Positions 11,561-22,737 of a DNA stretch of 64,000 bases are shown here, piece by piece. Source of the DNA: Spirometra erinaceieuropaei (Eukaryota; Platyhelminthes; Cestoda; Diphyllobothriidea; Diphyllobothriidae); NCBI GenBank assembly GCA_902702965.1, contig CACRXP010000175.1:1007816-1071815 (forward strand), written 5' to 3'. The translations under genes and the position numbers were made by a program. Each line of letters starts with the position of its first letter. Positions within the stretch are counted from its first letter, which is position 1. Below the pieces are notes generated by a model, which was not told the DNA's origin, did no database searches, and was given only the letters and a program-made list of their open reading frames with translations.

Positions 11561-13958
11561 CGGCATTCTGGCGCAACTGAAATATCTTGGAATGATGTCA
11601 CACGATAGCAACTATTACAACACCACCTAAGTAATCTTTCCTAATTGAAAACCCATTGCAGAAGTTCGATTAAAATTTCGCAAGATTGATCACGGACGTC
11701 CTCTGAGACTAGGATCCCTAGGCACTTCCACGCCAAGTCATCCTCGAAAACTGACTGCCAGCCACTCTCAAAGCCTTGTGAGCATGTCGGAAAAATACAT
11801 TTCAGTCGTTAAGGGTTGTCTATTTAGAGGCTTTATGTTTTTTCCGAAGCAACACCCCTGCACTTGATTTAGCCTCATCTTAAATGTGTGGTGCTACTGA
11901 AACGTTCCGAGCCTAACCGCGACTTCAGCGAGAGTTTTTTGCAATCTAAATTTCGATAGTGGCGTTCGCGGTGGCTGATGCCGATTTCAGGACAAAGTAC
12001 GTGTTTTCAGTTATATCACATCTGCCTTATTCTGTCTTCACAGAAATCCGATAAGGACGACGTCAAATTTAGCAGAATCCGAGAACCCCTCAAGGTTATT
12101 CAGCGGTTTTAGACGATTTACGGCGAGACAGATAGAGGACAATTCAATCATCAGGGTCAGTGTATATATGAAATGTTTTTATAGTGAAGGGAGCAGTGAC
12201 TTTTATTACAATTACCAAAGGTTCTGAGGTCTTTGGCTTACTTAGGGCCACGATAATTCGGCCTGCATAGGAAAGCTTTATTGCACATCTTTCGTCATAT
12301 AGCACCAAACATTTGGCCGAAGGCCAGAGAAAGAGTGAGACCTTGGGAATCATGAAAGCTGAGACTAAGGTGAATCTGTAAGTAGGCTTGCTGTTCGTTC
12401 GCTCCTAATAACATTAGAAGAGTGAAAAACCTCTGGCGCTATCCCCGCCTACCTTTATCACAAACGTCTCTACTCGGAAGGTAGGATCACACTAATGCAA
12501 TTCTAGGCCTTCTGTCGGTGCACTTATGCAAATCACACACGAGAGTTGTCAGTAAGCACCCCCGAAGATGCAGATTATCGCCGCAGCAGAATGACACAAT
12601 TTAGGCGACACTTTGAAATCGACCAATCAGATGACCTGCAGCATGCAACAATCGACGCCAAGCCATGGCAGCAAACCAAATCGCATCAGTGTGCGGTCGA
12701 TACGATCGTCTGCCCTGAAGTGAGATGACAAGTCATGACAACGCTGACAAACTCCAAAATATACAGTTAACTTCAGTGTGAGTGTAAAAACCACTTCTCA
12801 TTCATCGTTCCCCACTGACTGAGATTTCCTTGCCCTCCTGACTAGATGTGAGCTCACCAACGGCGGTTTATTCGGACCTCGTTATTCTTTCAAAAATTGC
12901 CTTATCTTTATTTATCAATAATCGCGCTCACTTTCTTTGCCAAATGACGTCGCACGATACGACTTCCGTCAGAAATTTGTTTATTTTTTATTTCTTCTTG
13001 CTCACCGTCCTGCGTGTTGTCCCAACTGTGAAACCCCCTCTGCCACCATTCAACGTATGATACAGTCCACAGGCTAGCCCTAGTTAGTGGTGGTCCTATA
13101 CCCTACCGTTGCCGAATGCTGAATTGGAGAACATCTTATGGACCGTTTGCAGAACGTCTGTCTCCCTTGCCTATATTACCAAGTTCCCCCCCCCTCACAC
13201 ACGCCAACTGTCGTTCTTTGTCCTGAATATGGCTTATATTGAAACCAACAGAAAGTCTAACAGCTGGAGTAATTGACTGCCCTCGTGAGTTGAAGGAATA
13301 TAGATTTTTCGTAGGTCTAACAGGCGCAATCTCTACTACCTGAGGTAGGTAGCATCTGACAGAAATTTAGGTCGGTGGTCAAGACCCGTTTTGTAGCTGT
13401 CTATGGCTGATTAGTAATTTTGTTATTTCTCCCAGTTTTCTGTATTTAAAAACTGCTGGTGAACTTTTAGAAAACCGCAAAAATGACTAACTGCGTGTTT
13501 CGCATTGACTGTGTTGAATTCGGTGGGGATTTTACTGCCCTCCTGCTTATTGTCGCAAGGTTTTAGCCCTATCAACAACAGCCAGGTAGCATAAACTTAA
13601 AATCATTCTGGGTTTTTGAATATTGTAGTGTTCTCAAGAACAAGTGTAGATAGGAGAAGGCAGCAATTAGGCAAGATCGCTGATCTGCTTACAGTAAAAA
13701 TGCTGATCAGTGCCAGTGTGAACAAAAGTTGTGTCTCGTAGAACGCAGCAAGACGGTCGAATAAGTAACGAAGTGCTTCTTCGAAAGAAAAGTCAAGTGG
13801 CCCCGGAACTGGCGTCATAAAACTGAACTATGAAGTCTTCTCTGCAAGCGCTGTCAAAAAACTATATTTGACACAGCACCGCCAGACACTTGCCTCGTAA
13901 TTAGGTCAGCTCAGAAACAGCTCACGGCTCGACTGACCTTGATGATGTCGGTTGTGTG

Positions 13959-13986
13959 ACACACACACACACACACACACACACAC
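13959..13986. repeat. (AC)n microsatellite
   Basis: About 14 uninterrupted AC units, directly abutting a dispersed-repeat copy whose neighbouring sequence starts CGACAGTTCAACAG. Confidence 0.95.
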
Positions 13987-14110
13987 GACAGTTCAACAGT
14001 CGATTTCGACGATGCCCACCGTGTGCCTCGCAGCTGCAGCAGCGGTGAGAGTAGGGACGGTGACTTACGCAGGGGTTTATAGTGCCAGTAGACTTGCGTA
14101 GCATCTACCC
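13985..14110 (-). repeat. copy of unnamed dispersed repeat (family R1)
   Basis: Shares the core read as GTCGATTTCGACGATG then CCACCGTGTGC, followed by ACGGTGACTTACGC and AGTAGACTTGCGTAGC. The same core recurs near 20000-20260, 21010-21160, 21630, 22740, 26980-27260, 28200, 37390-37620, 46010-46170 and 50680. No protein is recognisable. Confidence 0.6.
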
Positions 14111-14724
14111 AAACACATACACACGCATAAGCAACCAGTATTTGATGAGCATCCTAAGGGTTCTGCTTCTAAGGCGGATAAAGCTAGATGCTACTACCAC
14201 GACAACCAAGTATTCAGACAGCTAATCAAAAACCAATTTCGAAAATGCAGAAACGTTGGACTTGAGACAGTAATGCTTGTCCTTCTCGAGTTAAATCTGG
14301 ATATCATAAGCAGACACAAATTGTTAGTCCGTCGGAGTATTGTGAGTTTCGAGTCCCGCCAATCAGCGCCCAGCCCCAGCTTTCGCAGGGACGACTATGC
14401 TCGAGAAGACGGGTGTGTCCTCCAACTGTAAAACGAGGTCGCTGTCTTTGAATAATAGGCTATGCAATGTCTGTCCTCTGTCACTTAAATTAGTATCTTA
14501 ACTTTTGCCAGTGGTTGGTGTCTAGGAGCAAAGCCCATCGTCAGCTGTCATTTTTGGCGGTAGCATCCAATGCTAATTATGGAATTTGTCGTTAATTTAG
14601 GTCCCGACGCAAATTAAATTGTGTTCTAACGACGTGATTCTATCAAGACGGGAAAGACGACCGGTTAGGCTCAGTTGAGAAAGTAGCTTAGAGAAGCCAC
14701 GCAGAGAAGCATAAATTCGACAAG

Positions 14725-14880
14725 CACAAGGGAGACGGCGGCCGTTGTTTCTGGTTTATAAGCCCTCGTCAGCTAGCCAAACTGAAATCCTGAGACCCCG
14801 GATCGAGATTCCTTGGTTGTTGAATTTTAGGTCCTGCACAGTGCCATGAAGCCGGGGGTTGTCTGTTTCACCTGTTGCAG
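14725..14880 (-). repeat. diverged SINE fragment
   Basis: Order and spacing of CAAGGGAGAC, TTTCTGGTTTATAAGCC, CTCGTCAGC and a B-box remnant match the minus-strand SINE copies at 5460 and 20425, with many substitutions. Confidence 0.5.
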
Positions 14881-15659
14881 TCGGACATTTTCACTATCGT
14901 AGGAAGTGAGGCGTTCACTGATCAGGTGACGGGATGCTCGTCCTGTTATCAGGTGCAAGTTCATATGGGATTCTCCTTCCTGTAATAGCTACTAGTCGTT
15001 CTAGATTGACCTCCAAAGCACAACTGGATGAGCATATCCACCAACCCCAATCGGTGGACGTCCCGCTTCCCATGCCATTGAGAAGTGCTTACTAACAAGG
15101 CCTGGCTTATCTGTGACCATCATGCAGTGATACTCGTATCCTAAGCTGTACACTCGATATTAGAGTTCTCAGACAGGTGATCATCAAACAACGCTTGCAT
15201 TCCCGCGCTAATCGGTTCGCGTCGGCTGTCGACTTAGATCGGTAATATTAATGTCCGCCGCTCTAATTTGACTAGAAGATGCACTGCAGGTTTCGTCCAG
15301 CTTCGGAACAAGTTTTCTACTGTAAATTCAGAAATCAACCTGCCAAAACGCAGGCATTAGGCTGTCTGACTGCCCAAAAAAATAACTACGATTTCTAGGA
15401 ATTGTAATTAGATAAGCATCTGCCAACACAGACGACATGGTGAGTTCAGAAAACTAGACGGTGATAAGGTTGCTCGATTAATGGAACCCACATTTCGTTT
15501 GTGCGGTGTTTTACGTTCACACTCAAACTCACTATGGAGGCAAATAAAAGGAAGCAGACGACCAGATTCAGCAGTCAAAGCCTCTTGTTCTTGACTAGAC
15601 ACTCATCATTCTTAAAGGAATTAAGTAAAACAGAAGCATATCGTCCAACATGCAACGAG

Positions 15660-15755
15660 GAATGATACGGCCCCCGAAGAGGCTGAGGAGGGATTGACAC
15701 GGAAATATAAACCGCCGAACTACAAGTGATCCAGCGCTAAATTCCACGGAGCACC
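15660..15755. repeat. direct repeat flanking gag remnant (left copy)
   Basis: About 95 bp, roughly 80% alike to 16634-16727. The shared phrases GACACGGAAATAT and GCTAAATTCCACGGA lie in the same order and orientation. The pair brackets the gypsy gag pseudogene, so the copies could be LTR fragments; no LTR termini or primer-binding site were confirmed. Confidence 0.5.
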
Positions 15756-16300
15756 TATTCCGCGTCCCAACATACGTCGGCATCCTCCGGTAGAGTAAGT
15801 GATTTAATGAACAACGACGCCTTAGCCTGATTTGTCTTTGCATGCTCTAGATCAGCCTGTTGGTACATATCATTTGGTTGGCCCGCCAAATCAAAATAGT
15901 CGTCGTGTACCCTCTCCCCCAATTTAAAACATTCAAAACGTTTATTAAGCAATGACTTTGAATAGGAAAATAAGAATTTCAGGTTTCTCGTCGTCTTCGT
16001 GAATTAGATTTGGTCCGGTTTCTTCGGTAGGACGAATTTGGCACACTTTCCGTGTTCCATTCGTCGAAGTTTCAGCAGCAGAATTTCCGCATCTTCTCTC
16101 TCTCGAACAACAGTGCATATTTACTGAACCATATATCGGACGTGAAACTGTCGTTAGGGTCTTAGATGAATTCCCTGATTCCGTCCTCTAGCCAGTCCCT
16201 TCTGTCATAATTTCCAGTCTGTTTCCAGTCCTGCACGAAGGGCCATGAAACTGGCTTGCTGTGTTTCCAATAACTTCTGCATCTGTTCTTCACTGATCAT
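15755..16300 (-). pseudogene. Ty3/gypsy retrotransposon gag remnant
   Basis: On the minus strand, starting at an ATG at 16300, three reading frames together give gag-like order: ISEEQMQKLLETQQ (N-terminal Gln-rich start), EDGIREF, DIWFSKYALLFE, ILLLKLRRMEHGKCAKFV, then LLNKRFECFKLGERVHDDYF and KASLFIKSLTLPEDADV. This succession matches gypsy gag matrix/capsid proteins common in flatworm genomes, where the family reads W-F-x-R-Y, L-L-R-K-L and F-x-x-R-Y-x-C-x-K-L at these places. Stop codons and at least two frameshifts make it dead. No zinc knuckle or pol is seen next to it. Confidence 0.72.
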
Positions 16301-16633
16301 TTTCCGTGTTCGCCTGTGTTGCCACTTGTTATATCATCGATAGCATGACGCCAGGTCTGTGCGGAATAGAAGAAAGACTGGATAACTGAGAGCGGCCTTA
16401 ATGTGACTGTACATCAACTCTCGATCCTTCTGTTCGTGCCTTCGCAGTTAAGGGTTCTGCCCTTGTCTGGTTTGCGCGTTCCCACTAATCCAGTTCTGAA
16501 CGCCCGCATGGGCAGACCATCGCGTGTTGTTGACTTCTGAAGGTGGTCGCGCTTAACTCGGTGGCGGGCTAATTGTTGGTTCGCACGCAGGTTTGCTTGG
16601 CGAGTATGTAGCGAGGGCTGATAGGGCTCATTC

Positions 16634-16727
16634 ATTCGCCACCCGAAGAAACTGAGGAGCGTTGGACACGGAAATATGGAGGGCCCGAGCTACAGGTGAC
16701 CTCTAGCTAAATTCCACGGAAGCACCT
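16634..16727. repeat. direct repeat flanking gag remnant (right copy)
   Basis: Partner of 15660-15755, about 975 bp away in the same orientation. It lies on the upstream (5') side of the gag remnant. Confidence 0.5.
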
Positions 16728-17055
16728 TTTGCTAACTTTAACCTCAACCCCAACCACAGCCCCCCCCCTCCCTCCTGGGATTTAACTCAAGGCCACCAGA
16801 AGTGGGGTGGGTTCATATCACCGTGTCCTGCCCAGAGAAGAACGAGGAAATGTCATCAGCGTGGAAGATTAACCATGCCGTCTTCGGTCGGCCTGGAATG
16901 CCTGTCAAGCCCTGAGCGCGTCCGCGTGTGACTACACCCTCGGTTTGCCGACGCCTCGACGCGATCGATATTTTCGCCTTCGCTAAATTGGTCGAAGCCT
17001 CATAAAGCTCAGGCGCGGACGCTGACTTCGAGTCCAGTCTGTCCCTTGTCTGGTA

Positions 17056-18035
17056 CAGTAGGTGGGCAAACTCATGACATGTCAACGGAAATTCCAAAAT
17101 GCGTTTTGTTTCGTAAAGATTAATTATGGAGGATTGTAAAATTAATTATCTTGCAGCATAATTCTATAATAATTCAGAAACCTCAGGATGCCGGCTTTTG
17201 TACGAACTTCTTCTACGCCGCATGCAAAACTCCCACTTTTTAAAAAATGACTGCGTAAGTAGCCTGCATTTTTCCCATTGATTTCCGACGCCCTTAAAAA
17301 TTCAATTATATTTCATGAAAAACATGCTAAACAATAATCATTCTTTCTTTCATTCAGTAGAAAATCACGTCTTCTTCCAATTTCATACTCAAAGGAATGG
17401 TAGAATTCAGTTTCAAAAACTTTTCCAATTCGCGAATAATTATGAACCCCGACCTGCTGGTAAACTTGCATGCACGGTTTCAAAACAACAAGCCATATAT
17501 TTTCCGCGTACGGAAAACCATACATTTCCCTACCGTATTAAGCAGAGAATATATGGAGTTCATAAAATTTAGCAGTGGATTTTAGCCATATCGTTAACTT
17601 TGCAGGCCGTATTGGTAAATGCAGAGACACGAAATTTTTTGAACGGCCATATCATGGTATTAAAAATCTCACAATTAGAAACTTTTTTAAAACCCTTCCT
17701 TCGAATATAAAATTGGAAGAAGACGTCATTCTCTACCGACTGAGCATAAAAGCGAACATTTTATGCATGTTTTTCGTGAAATATAATCTGACCTTTTGGG
17801 GCATTGAAAACAATAAGTAAAGTTCATACTACTTGAGTAACAATTTTTCACAGAACGTAGTTTTTGTATGCGACCAGAAGAAGTTCGTTCGAAGGCCAGC
17901 ATCCTGAGGTAACTGAATTATTATAGAATTATGCTGCAAGATGATTAGTTTTACAGCCCTACTTGATTAATCTTTTCGACACGAAAGCGCATTTTGGAAT
18001 TCCGGTTGACATTTCATGAGTATACCCACATACTG
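17056..18035. mobile_element. foldback MITE copy A (Tc1/mariner-type, TA target)
   Basis: 980 bp. It begins CAGTAGGTGGGCAAACTCAT and ends with the reverse complement of a closely similar sequence. Both sides carry TA (17054-17055 and 18036-18037). The arms stay complementary for roughly 380 bases, including the blocks GATTAATTA and GCAGCATAATTCTATAATAAT near 17120-17175 and their mirror near 17910-17975. Only the central roughly 200 bp is unpaired. No transposase is encoded; open frames inside are by-products of AT-rich sequence. Confidence 0.85.
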
Positions 18036-18780
18036 TAAGACGACTCGCTGCCACGGCTTGCTGCGTTGCACTGTACATCTGAACAACTGTGTCCCCCCAA
18101 CTTTTAATCTGGCGCCTTTGGGTTGTCAACCATCGAAGTTTAAGAAAAAAACGACAAACGCTGATGACCTATCATCAGTGTCTACTGTTTTAGTCACCAG
18201 TGCTATAAACCTGCATTGCTGTCGTGCCTCGGCATCAACCATGCTTTGTGCGGACAAATTGCACTAGCTCTTCAGTTCCCGTACATGTCTACTTGACTGC
18301 TCACCTTTGCTTCAAGTAGGAGGCTGTCTGTCCGGTTAAATTAAATCAATATTTGAGAGGTTAACCATGAACTTTCTTGTGAAGGGTGGCCTGCTCGTAA
18401 ATGTCCACAAGGGCTCTGGTCAGGCTGCATAAGGTCTTGGAAGCCGGACTACGTGGCACCGCGTGGTTCGACTAGAGGACTTTCGAAAGACCGTGTACAT
18501 ATATTTAACACAATATATGCCCGTGGCAGTTGCGGGTAGAGTTCATCAGGTATCCTTTTGCGTAAATGACTACCTGATCAGGCTTTTTGTCGGCGAGGAA
18601 GCGCCTAGTGGTCACCACTACTCGCCTGTGTCCCAAGACCCACTGTCCTGCATGAAAGCGCACCCCTATCCAGGTTACACGTCCTTGACTGTTTACATCA
18701 ACGATCCTCGAGGCTTTTTGCAAAAGAATGCTCAGCGTCTGCGAGTAACCCCGCCAGAATGCGTTGCCACCGTCAGACCA
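18036..18780. other. unassigned sequence with a 122-codon open frame
   Basis: The plus-strand frame 18463-18831 is open for 122 codons and runs into the dispersed repeat at 18780. No domain is recognised and splice signals are unconvincing, so I do not call a gene. Confidence 0.4.
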
Positions 18781-19700
18781 TACGGTAAGGATAGGTTATG
18801 TGACCCCACTTGGTTTAGCATCTGTAGGTAACTACTACATTTAGAAGGTCTTGTTTTGTCTATAAATCCATAGCTACAGGAAGTCTCCCTTTGTTAAATA
18901 TAACGACATGCACCGAGTTGTCTCAGTATGACTTTTTAGTAATAAATTACTTGACGTGATGTTCCTGCTCCCCATTCCCGTAATCCCTCTGTTTTTCCTT
19001 GATTTCCCAGTTATTCCAATGCACTTGCATGGCCTTTCGTTTTCAGTTCCATGCGGCGTGACTTACTTATTTCTGCCAAAACCTTTGTTTGTCATTTGGG
19101 TACTCACAATATTATGCGTACTGCAAGGATCCTCGGCTGCGTTTTGGTTTATTTTACCTCGGTTAGAACACAAGCGCTCTACTTCCTTGACATCTCTGAA
19201 CGGTTTCTGTTATCGAACGGGCACGCCTGGCTCATTTAGTTCTTGCATTTAATTTTGCATTCAGAAAAGCTTCCTCAAATTTTGGGTTCTGAATCCACTG
19301 AACGACTCTACCGTACCGATGGCGTTTGTGGTATCTGAACACTATGGCCGGTCTCGCCAGCTGTTCCTCAACGCCTCTACTTTGACTATCCCCAACTTCA
19401 TGAAAGGAATTGACGTCCGATGATCTCCGATACCGTGCAACCCCCTCCTACCCCCCCCCCTTCTTGAAGGTCGAAAATATACCGACAGCAGTTTTTTTTC
19501 TCCTGAACCCTTCAAACCATAAAAAACATCATCAACTATATTTTTATTCTTCAGGAGTTTTTTTTCACTGCTGGTCGGATTTGTGTTTAATCGCTTCCCT
19601 TGACAATGCCTGTAAACTGGCATTTAATAAATTAAATTAAATACTTGTCTATGATTCCTCTCAGAAACAATAATTAGATAGTCAAGTCCAGTTGAGGAGT
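18780..19700 (+). repeat. dispersed repeat R2, copy 1 (interrupted)
   Basis: Aligns in the same orientation with 39719-40290: shared GGTAAGGATA, CATAGCTACAGGAAGTC, GGTTTATTTTA and GACATCTCTGAACGGTTTCTG-like phrases follow each other at matching spacing. About 400 bp (roughly 19235-19640), rich in poly-T and TTAAAT, is present here but absent from the other copy, which suggests a later insertion. The family is not recognised. Confidence 0.65.
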
Positions 19701-19999
19701 GTGGTTACACAGCCTACCGTTGTCGACAATGCCACTGCATCTGTTCCCACGCGTCTGCAGCCACTAGCGTTCAGCAGAGCTGAACTGATTTATACTAGTC
19801 AATCACTCCTGTCAGCGCTTGCTACCAGCTGTCCGGCGCGATACAAACAGATAAATCACATTTGATGCTCATCCCTCGTGATTTAGGATGACAGAGCTTA
19901 ACTGACGGTAAATCGACATCTTTCGTTCCATTCGGCGTTAACTGTGAATTCCTTTCCCTGACTTCACTGTGTCCCCAAAGGAGGCCACACAGAGTCCAT

Positions 20000-20260
20000 G
20001 TGTGTGTGGTGGCACGCCTAGGTACGGGTCCAGCCGTGCCTACCACCTGCACTCTCCCCCACATACCGGTTTTCTTGACTCTGTCTTGATACCGTGTCCA
20101 GGTAGGAGATGGGTAGGGAGAGTGCGGTAGATGCTGCGCAAGTCTACCACCACTATAAACTAATTCACGCACAAGTCACCACCCCTGCCCTACCTGGCTG
20201 TGGAGCACATGGTGGACACCGTCGAACTCGACGGCCGAACTGTCAGGCGTTACGCTGCGT
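20000..20260 (+). repeat. copy of dispersed repeat R1
   Basis: Contains GTGGCACGCCTAGGTACGG, CTTGACTCTGTCTTGATACC, GAGAGTGCGGTAGATGCTGC, CACTATAAACTAATTCACGC and a GTCGAACTCGACGGCC segment, in the order seen in other R1 copies. Confidence 0.6.
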
Positions 20261-20424
20261 CAGCTATCGCATCCAATCCCAACATCAGAAAGGGGGTGGC
20301 CCCGACAGCGGAGTAGTGTAAAGGAGAGGGAGGAGGGAATAAGGCCGACACCAGAGATTCCATCCACACACGGCACTTCTGCACATTCCTCACTATAGAC
20401 AATCTGACACTTTTGAATCTGTGT

Positions 20425-20757
20425 TAGGGGGCGCTCACCGATCGTTCATACGGAACTCACTCGTTCCGTGGTGCCTTAAGGGCTCTCTCTCGAGCCCAAC
20501 CAGCAGCCGCACAGCGGCGCATGATATATAGGCAGAATGGTATTACCGACAAAGACAAGGGAGACTGGAATGGCCATTTCTGGCTTATTAGCCGTCGTCA
20601 GCCAGCCATACCCAAGCCCGAAGTGTGGAACACCCGAGCCTCGAACTCGCGACCTGTTGGTTTAGAAGTCAACGCCTCTACTCACCGGGCCACGAGCCCG
20701 TTGCCTTGTCGGTTTTCGATCGGGAATATACAGTGTTAGGGGGCGCTCACCGATCGT
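20425..20757 (-). repeat. tRNA-derived SINE, minus-strand copy
   Basis: Full unit in the orientation of the copies at 5460-5979. Its two ends carry the same TAGGGGGCGCTCACCGATCG sequence (20426 and 20738). The unit is therefore bounded by a direct repeat, either a tandem-array remnant or a terminal duplication. Confidence 0.8.
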
Positions 20758-21009
20758 GACACGCAAAAAAATTGGGGTTCAACAGGGGTTGTCAACTGTC
20801 GGAGTAATTCGGTCCATCTGGGAATCGGAAGTCGGACTAAGTGGTTTATCCCGAGTGTAGCATCTATGGATCTATATTGTCTGAGTCACATCCTCCCGTA
20901 AAAGCCTAGTGCGTCTTTTTAAGAGCTAGATCCTATATGGAACGCGTAGAAGGGTTGCTGAGCTTTGTTAACCAGTGCGTCTGAGCTAGCCTCCGAATGT
21001 CTTGTCACC

Positions 21010-21160
21010 GGACACGGTTGGGTGGTGGAGGAGGAGAGAGTGAGGTAGATGTTGTGCATGCCTTCCTCACCATAAACTTATTCATGCCTATGTCACCGTC
21101 CCTCTCCCAGCACGAAGTGGACACACGATGGACACCGTTGTTCGAAACAGTCAAGTTATC
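21010..21160 (+). repeat. copy of dispersed repeat R1
   Basis: GAGAGTGAGGTAGATGTTG, CACCATAAACTTATTCATGC and GACACACGATGGACACCG appear in R1 order. It is diverged from the other copies. Confidence 0.5.
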
Positions 21161-21517
21161 AAGCCCTCAGGCAAAGTCCCCTTTACTGGCAGGAGATTGA
21201 CACCAGTAAGATCACTTTAATTTATACAAAGGCATGACAATACTGACTTCAGAGTGAGCATCCGGCACGTGTGTCAGACGAGGTAGGAGGGCTTGAGCGA
21301 ACTCTAAAACGGGCTCCACTGTGGGTGGGGTAGAAAAAACACGGGAGGCGGATAAGAGTACGACGGACGTTACTGGGAATGCCCAGCAAAGACAAATGTG
21401 ACATTGGTGATGTGGCTGATTTTCACCGCGCCATTCGGGGTGCATGCCGCCCCCATGGTCAGGGTGCGTTGTGGACCGCGGGGTGGGGTGGTACGCCTAG
21501 GTGCGGTTTTTCGCCGT

Positions 21518-21623
21518 NNNNNNNNNNNNNNNNNNNNNNNNNNNNNNNNNNNNNNNNNNNNNNNNNNNNNNNNNNNNNNNNNNNNNNNNNNNNNNNNNNN
21601 NNNNNNNNNNNNNNNNNNNNNNN
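21518..21623. other. assembly gap (N run)
   Basis: 106 N characters. Flanking sequence on both sides matches 22670-22740 of the neighbouring tandem unit, where the corresponding stretch is about 41 bases. The gap lies inside a duplicated repeat, which probably caused it. Confidence 1.
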
Positions 21624-22660
21624 TGATGTTATCATGACACCGAACCCGAAATGGGAAGAAAGTAGGGAGTGCGGTAGGTGTTGTGCAAGTCCACAGTCAC
21701 TACAAAAGAAATCACGCACGAGTCATCGTCCCTGCTCTGGAGCATATCTTCTGTCAGGACGGTCAAAGTATCGCTGGAGCGAGTAAACTTCCAGCCTCAC
21801 TGTTTAGCTATTATGTGCTCACCTGTGCTGCACGTAGCAGATGCCGTTTAAGGACACGGCGAATTCTGGCGGATCCGGGGAAGGAGATGTGAAATCCGGC
21901 TGCTTTTACAGTCCGCTTCTTCTGACAGTCGCTCATTGGCAGATTACATTGGAGGAAATGTGCAGCTAATCAAAGGCATTAGACATAATTGAAAAGTGCA
22001 AATAATGCCTATGAAATCCTTCGTAGACTGAAGTACTATTAGAAGAAATAAATCACTGGATCAGCAGCATCGATCAGAGTCTCCACGTTTCTTGCACTCT
22101 AGCGAGAAAACCACATTCTTTCTAGGTCACTTTCTTTGATGATGAGTCAGCATCAGGTGAACTATGTGCATGTAATGTTCTGAGGTCCTCAAAATCTGTA
22201 TGGTTCTTTCATACGGTCTCAAAACGTCTACAAGTGAATGTCTACGAAACACACACCAGGATTCTTTCACAGTTATGACCCTATCTGCAGACGGAATACT
22301 GTGTAAGTCATTCCCGGCTTAGCCGACATAAACGCCTCACGTTCCATGTGCAAACCTGAATGCTCCTGCGATTCCTGCATATGTTTGAATGTTGGCAGGC
22401 TATGGAGGTTGGATAGAGAGGATACAGTCAGCCAGCCGCGGACGATGTTTAGTCAATGGGGGGTAGGCGTGTATATTTTGCACTCGAAATTATTCCGGGG
22501 GCACAGAAGTGTTCTTGAAAGAAGGAAGCACTTTGTACACCATTGTGCAAGCACTTGGACCTGAAGAGGCTAACGCACCATCCGTTTGGGTGTTCCTTCG
22601 ACTGTGCTTCTGAAATAAAATACTTATATAAGTTAAGCAGCAAAAAAAATTGCGCAGGCG
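21624..22660 (+). repeat. tandem duplication, unit 1
   Basis: Aligns along its length with 22738-24815 once the MITE in the latter is removed. Shared landmarks, in order, are GAATTCTGGCGGATCC, TGTTCTGAGGTCCTCAAAAT, AATTATTCCGGGGGCACAGA, CCATCCGTTTGGGTGTTC and AATAAAATACTTATATAAG. It starts with an R1-type segment. No protein is recognised. It carries the empty TA site at 21812-21813 corresponding to the MITE insertion in unit 2. Confidence 0.85.
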
Positions 22661-22737
22661 AGTGAGTGGCATGTCTGGGTGCAGTTTTTTGTCGTCTCAC
22701 TCACGTACGCCCTCCTCCTTCCAGCCTCCGTTCTTCT

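Larger units (their letters stand above)
8530..15650. other. intergenic region, mostly unassigned
   Basis: No gene is recognisable. Within it lie a decayed foldback element (10900-11560), a CA microsatellite (13959-13986), one copy of a dispersed repeat (13985-14110) and a diverged SINE fragment (about 14725-14880). A short degenerate TTAGGG-like stretch lies near 10030-10100. Open frames are short and have no family resemblance. Confidence 0.5.

Noticed and set aside
13959..13986. CRISPR-like or other periodic array
   Set aside because: A plain AC dinucleotide repeat; no spacer-repeat structure, and the DNA is eukaryotic.
18463..18831. 122-codon open frame as an exon
   Set aside because: Ends inside the dispersed repeat R2 and has no convincing donor, acceptor or homology.
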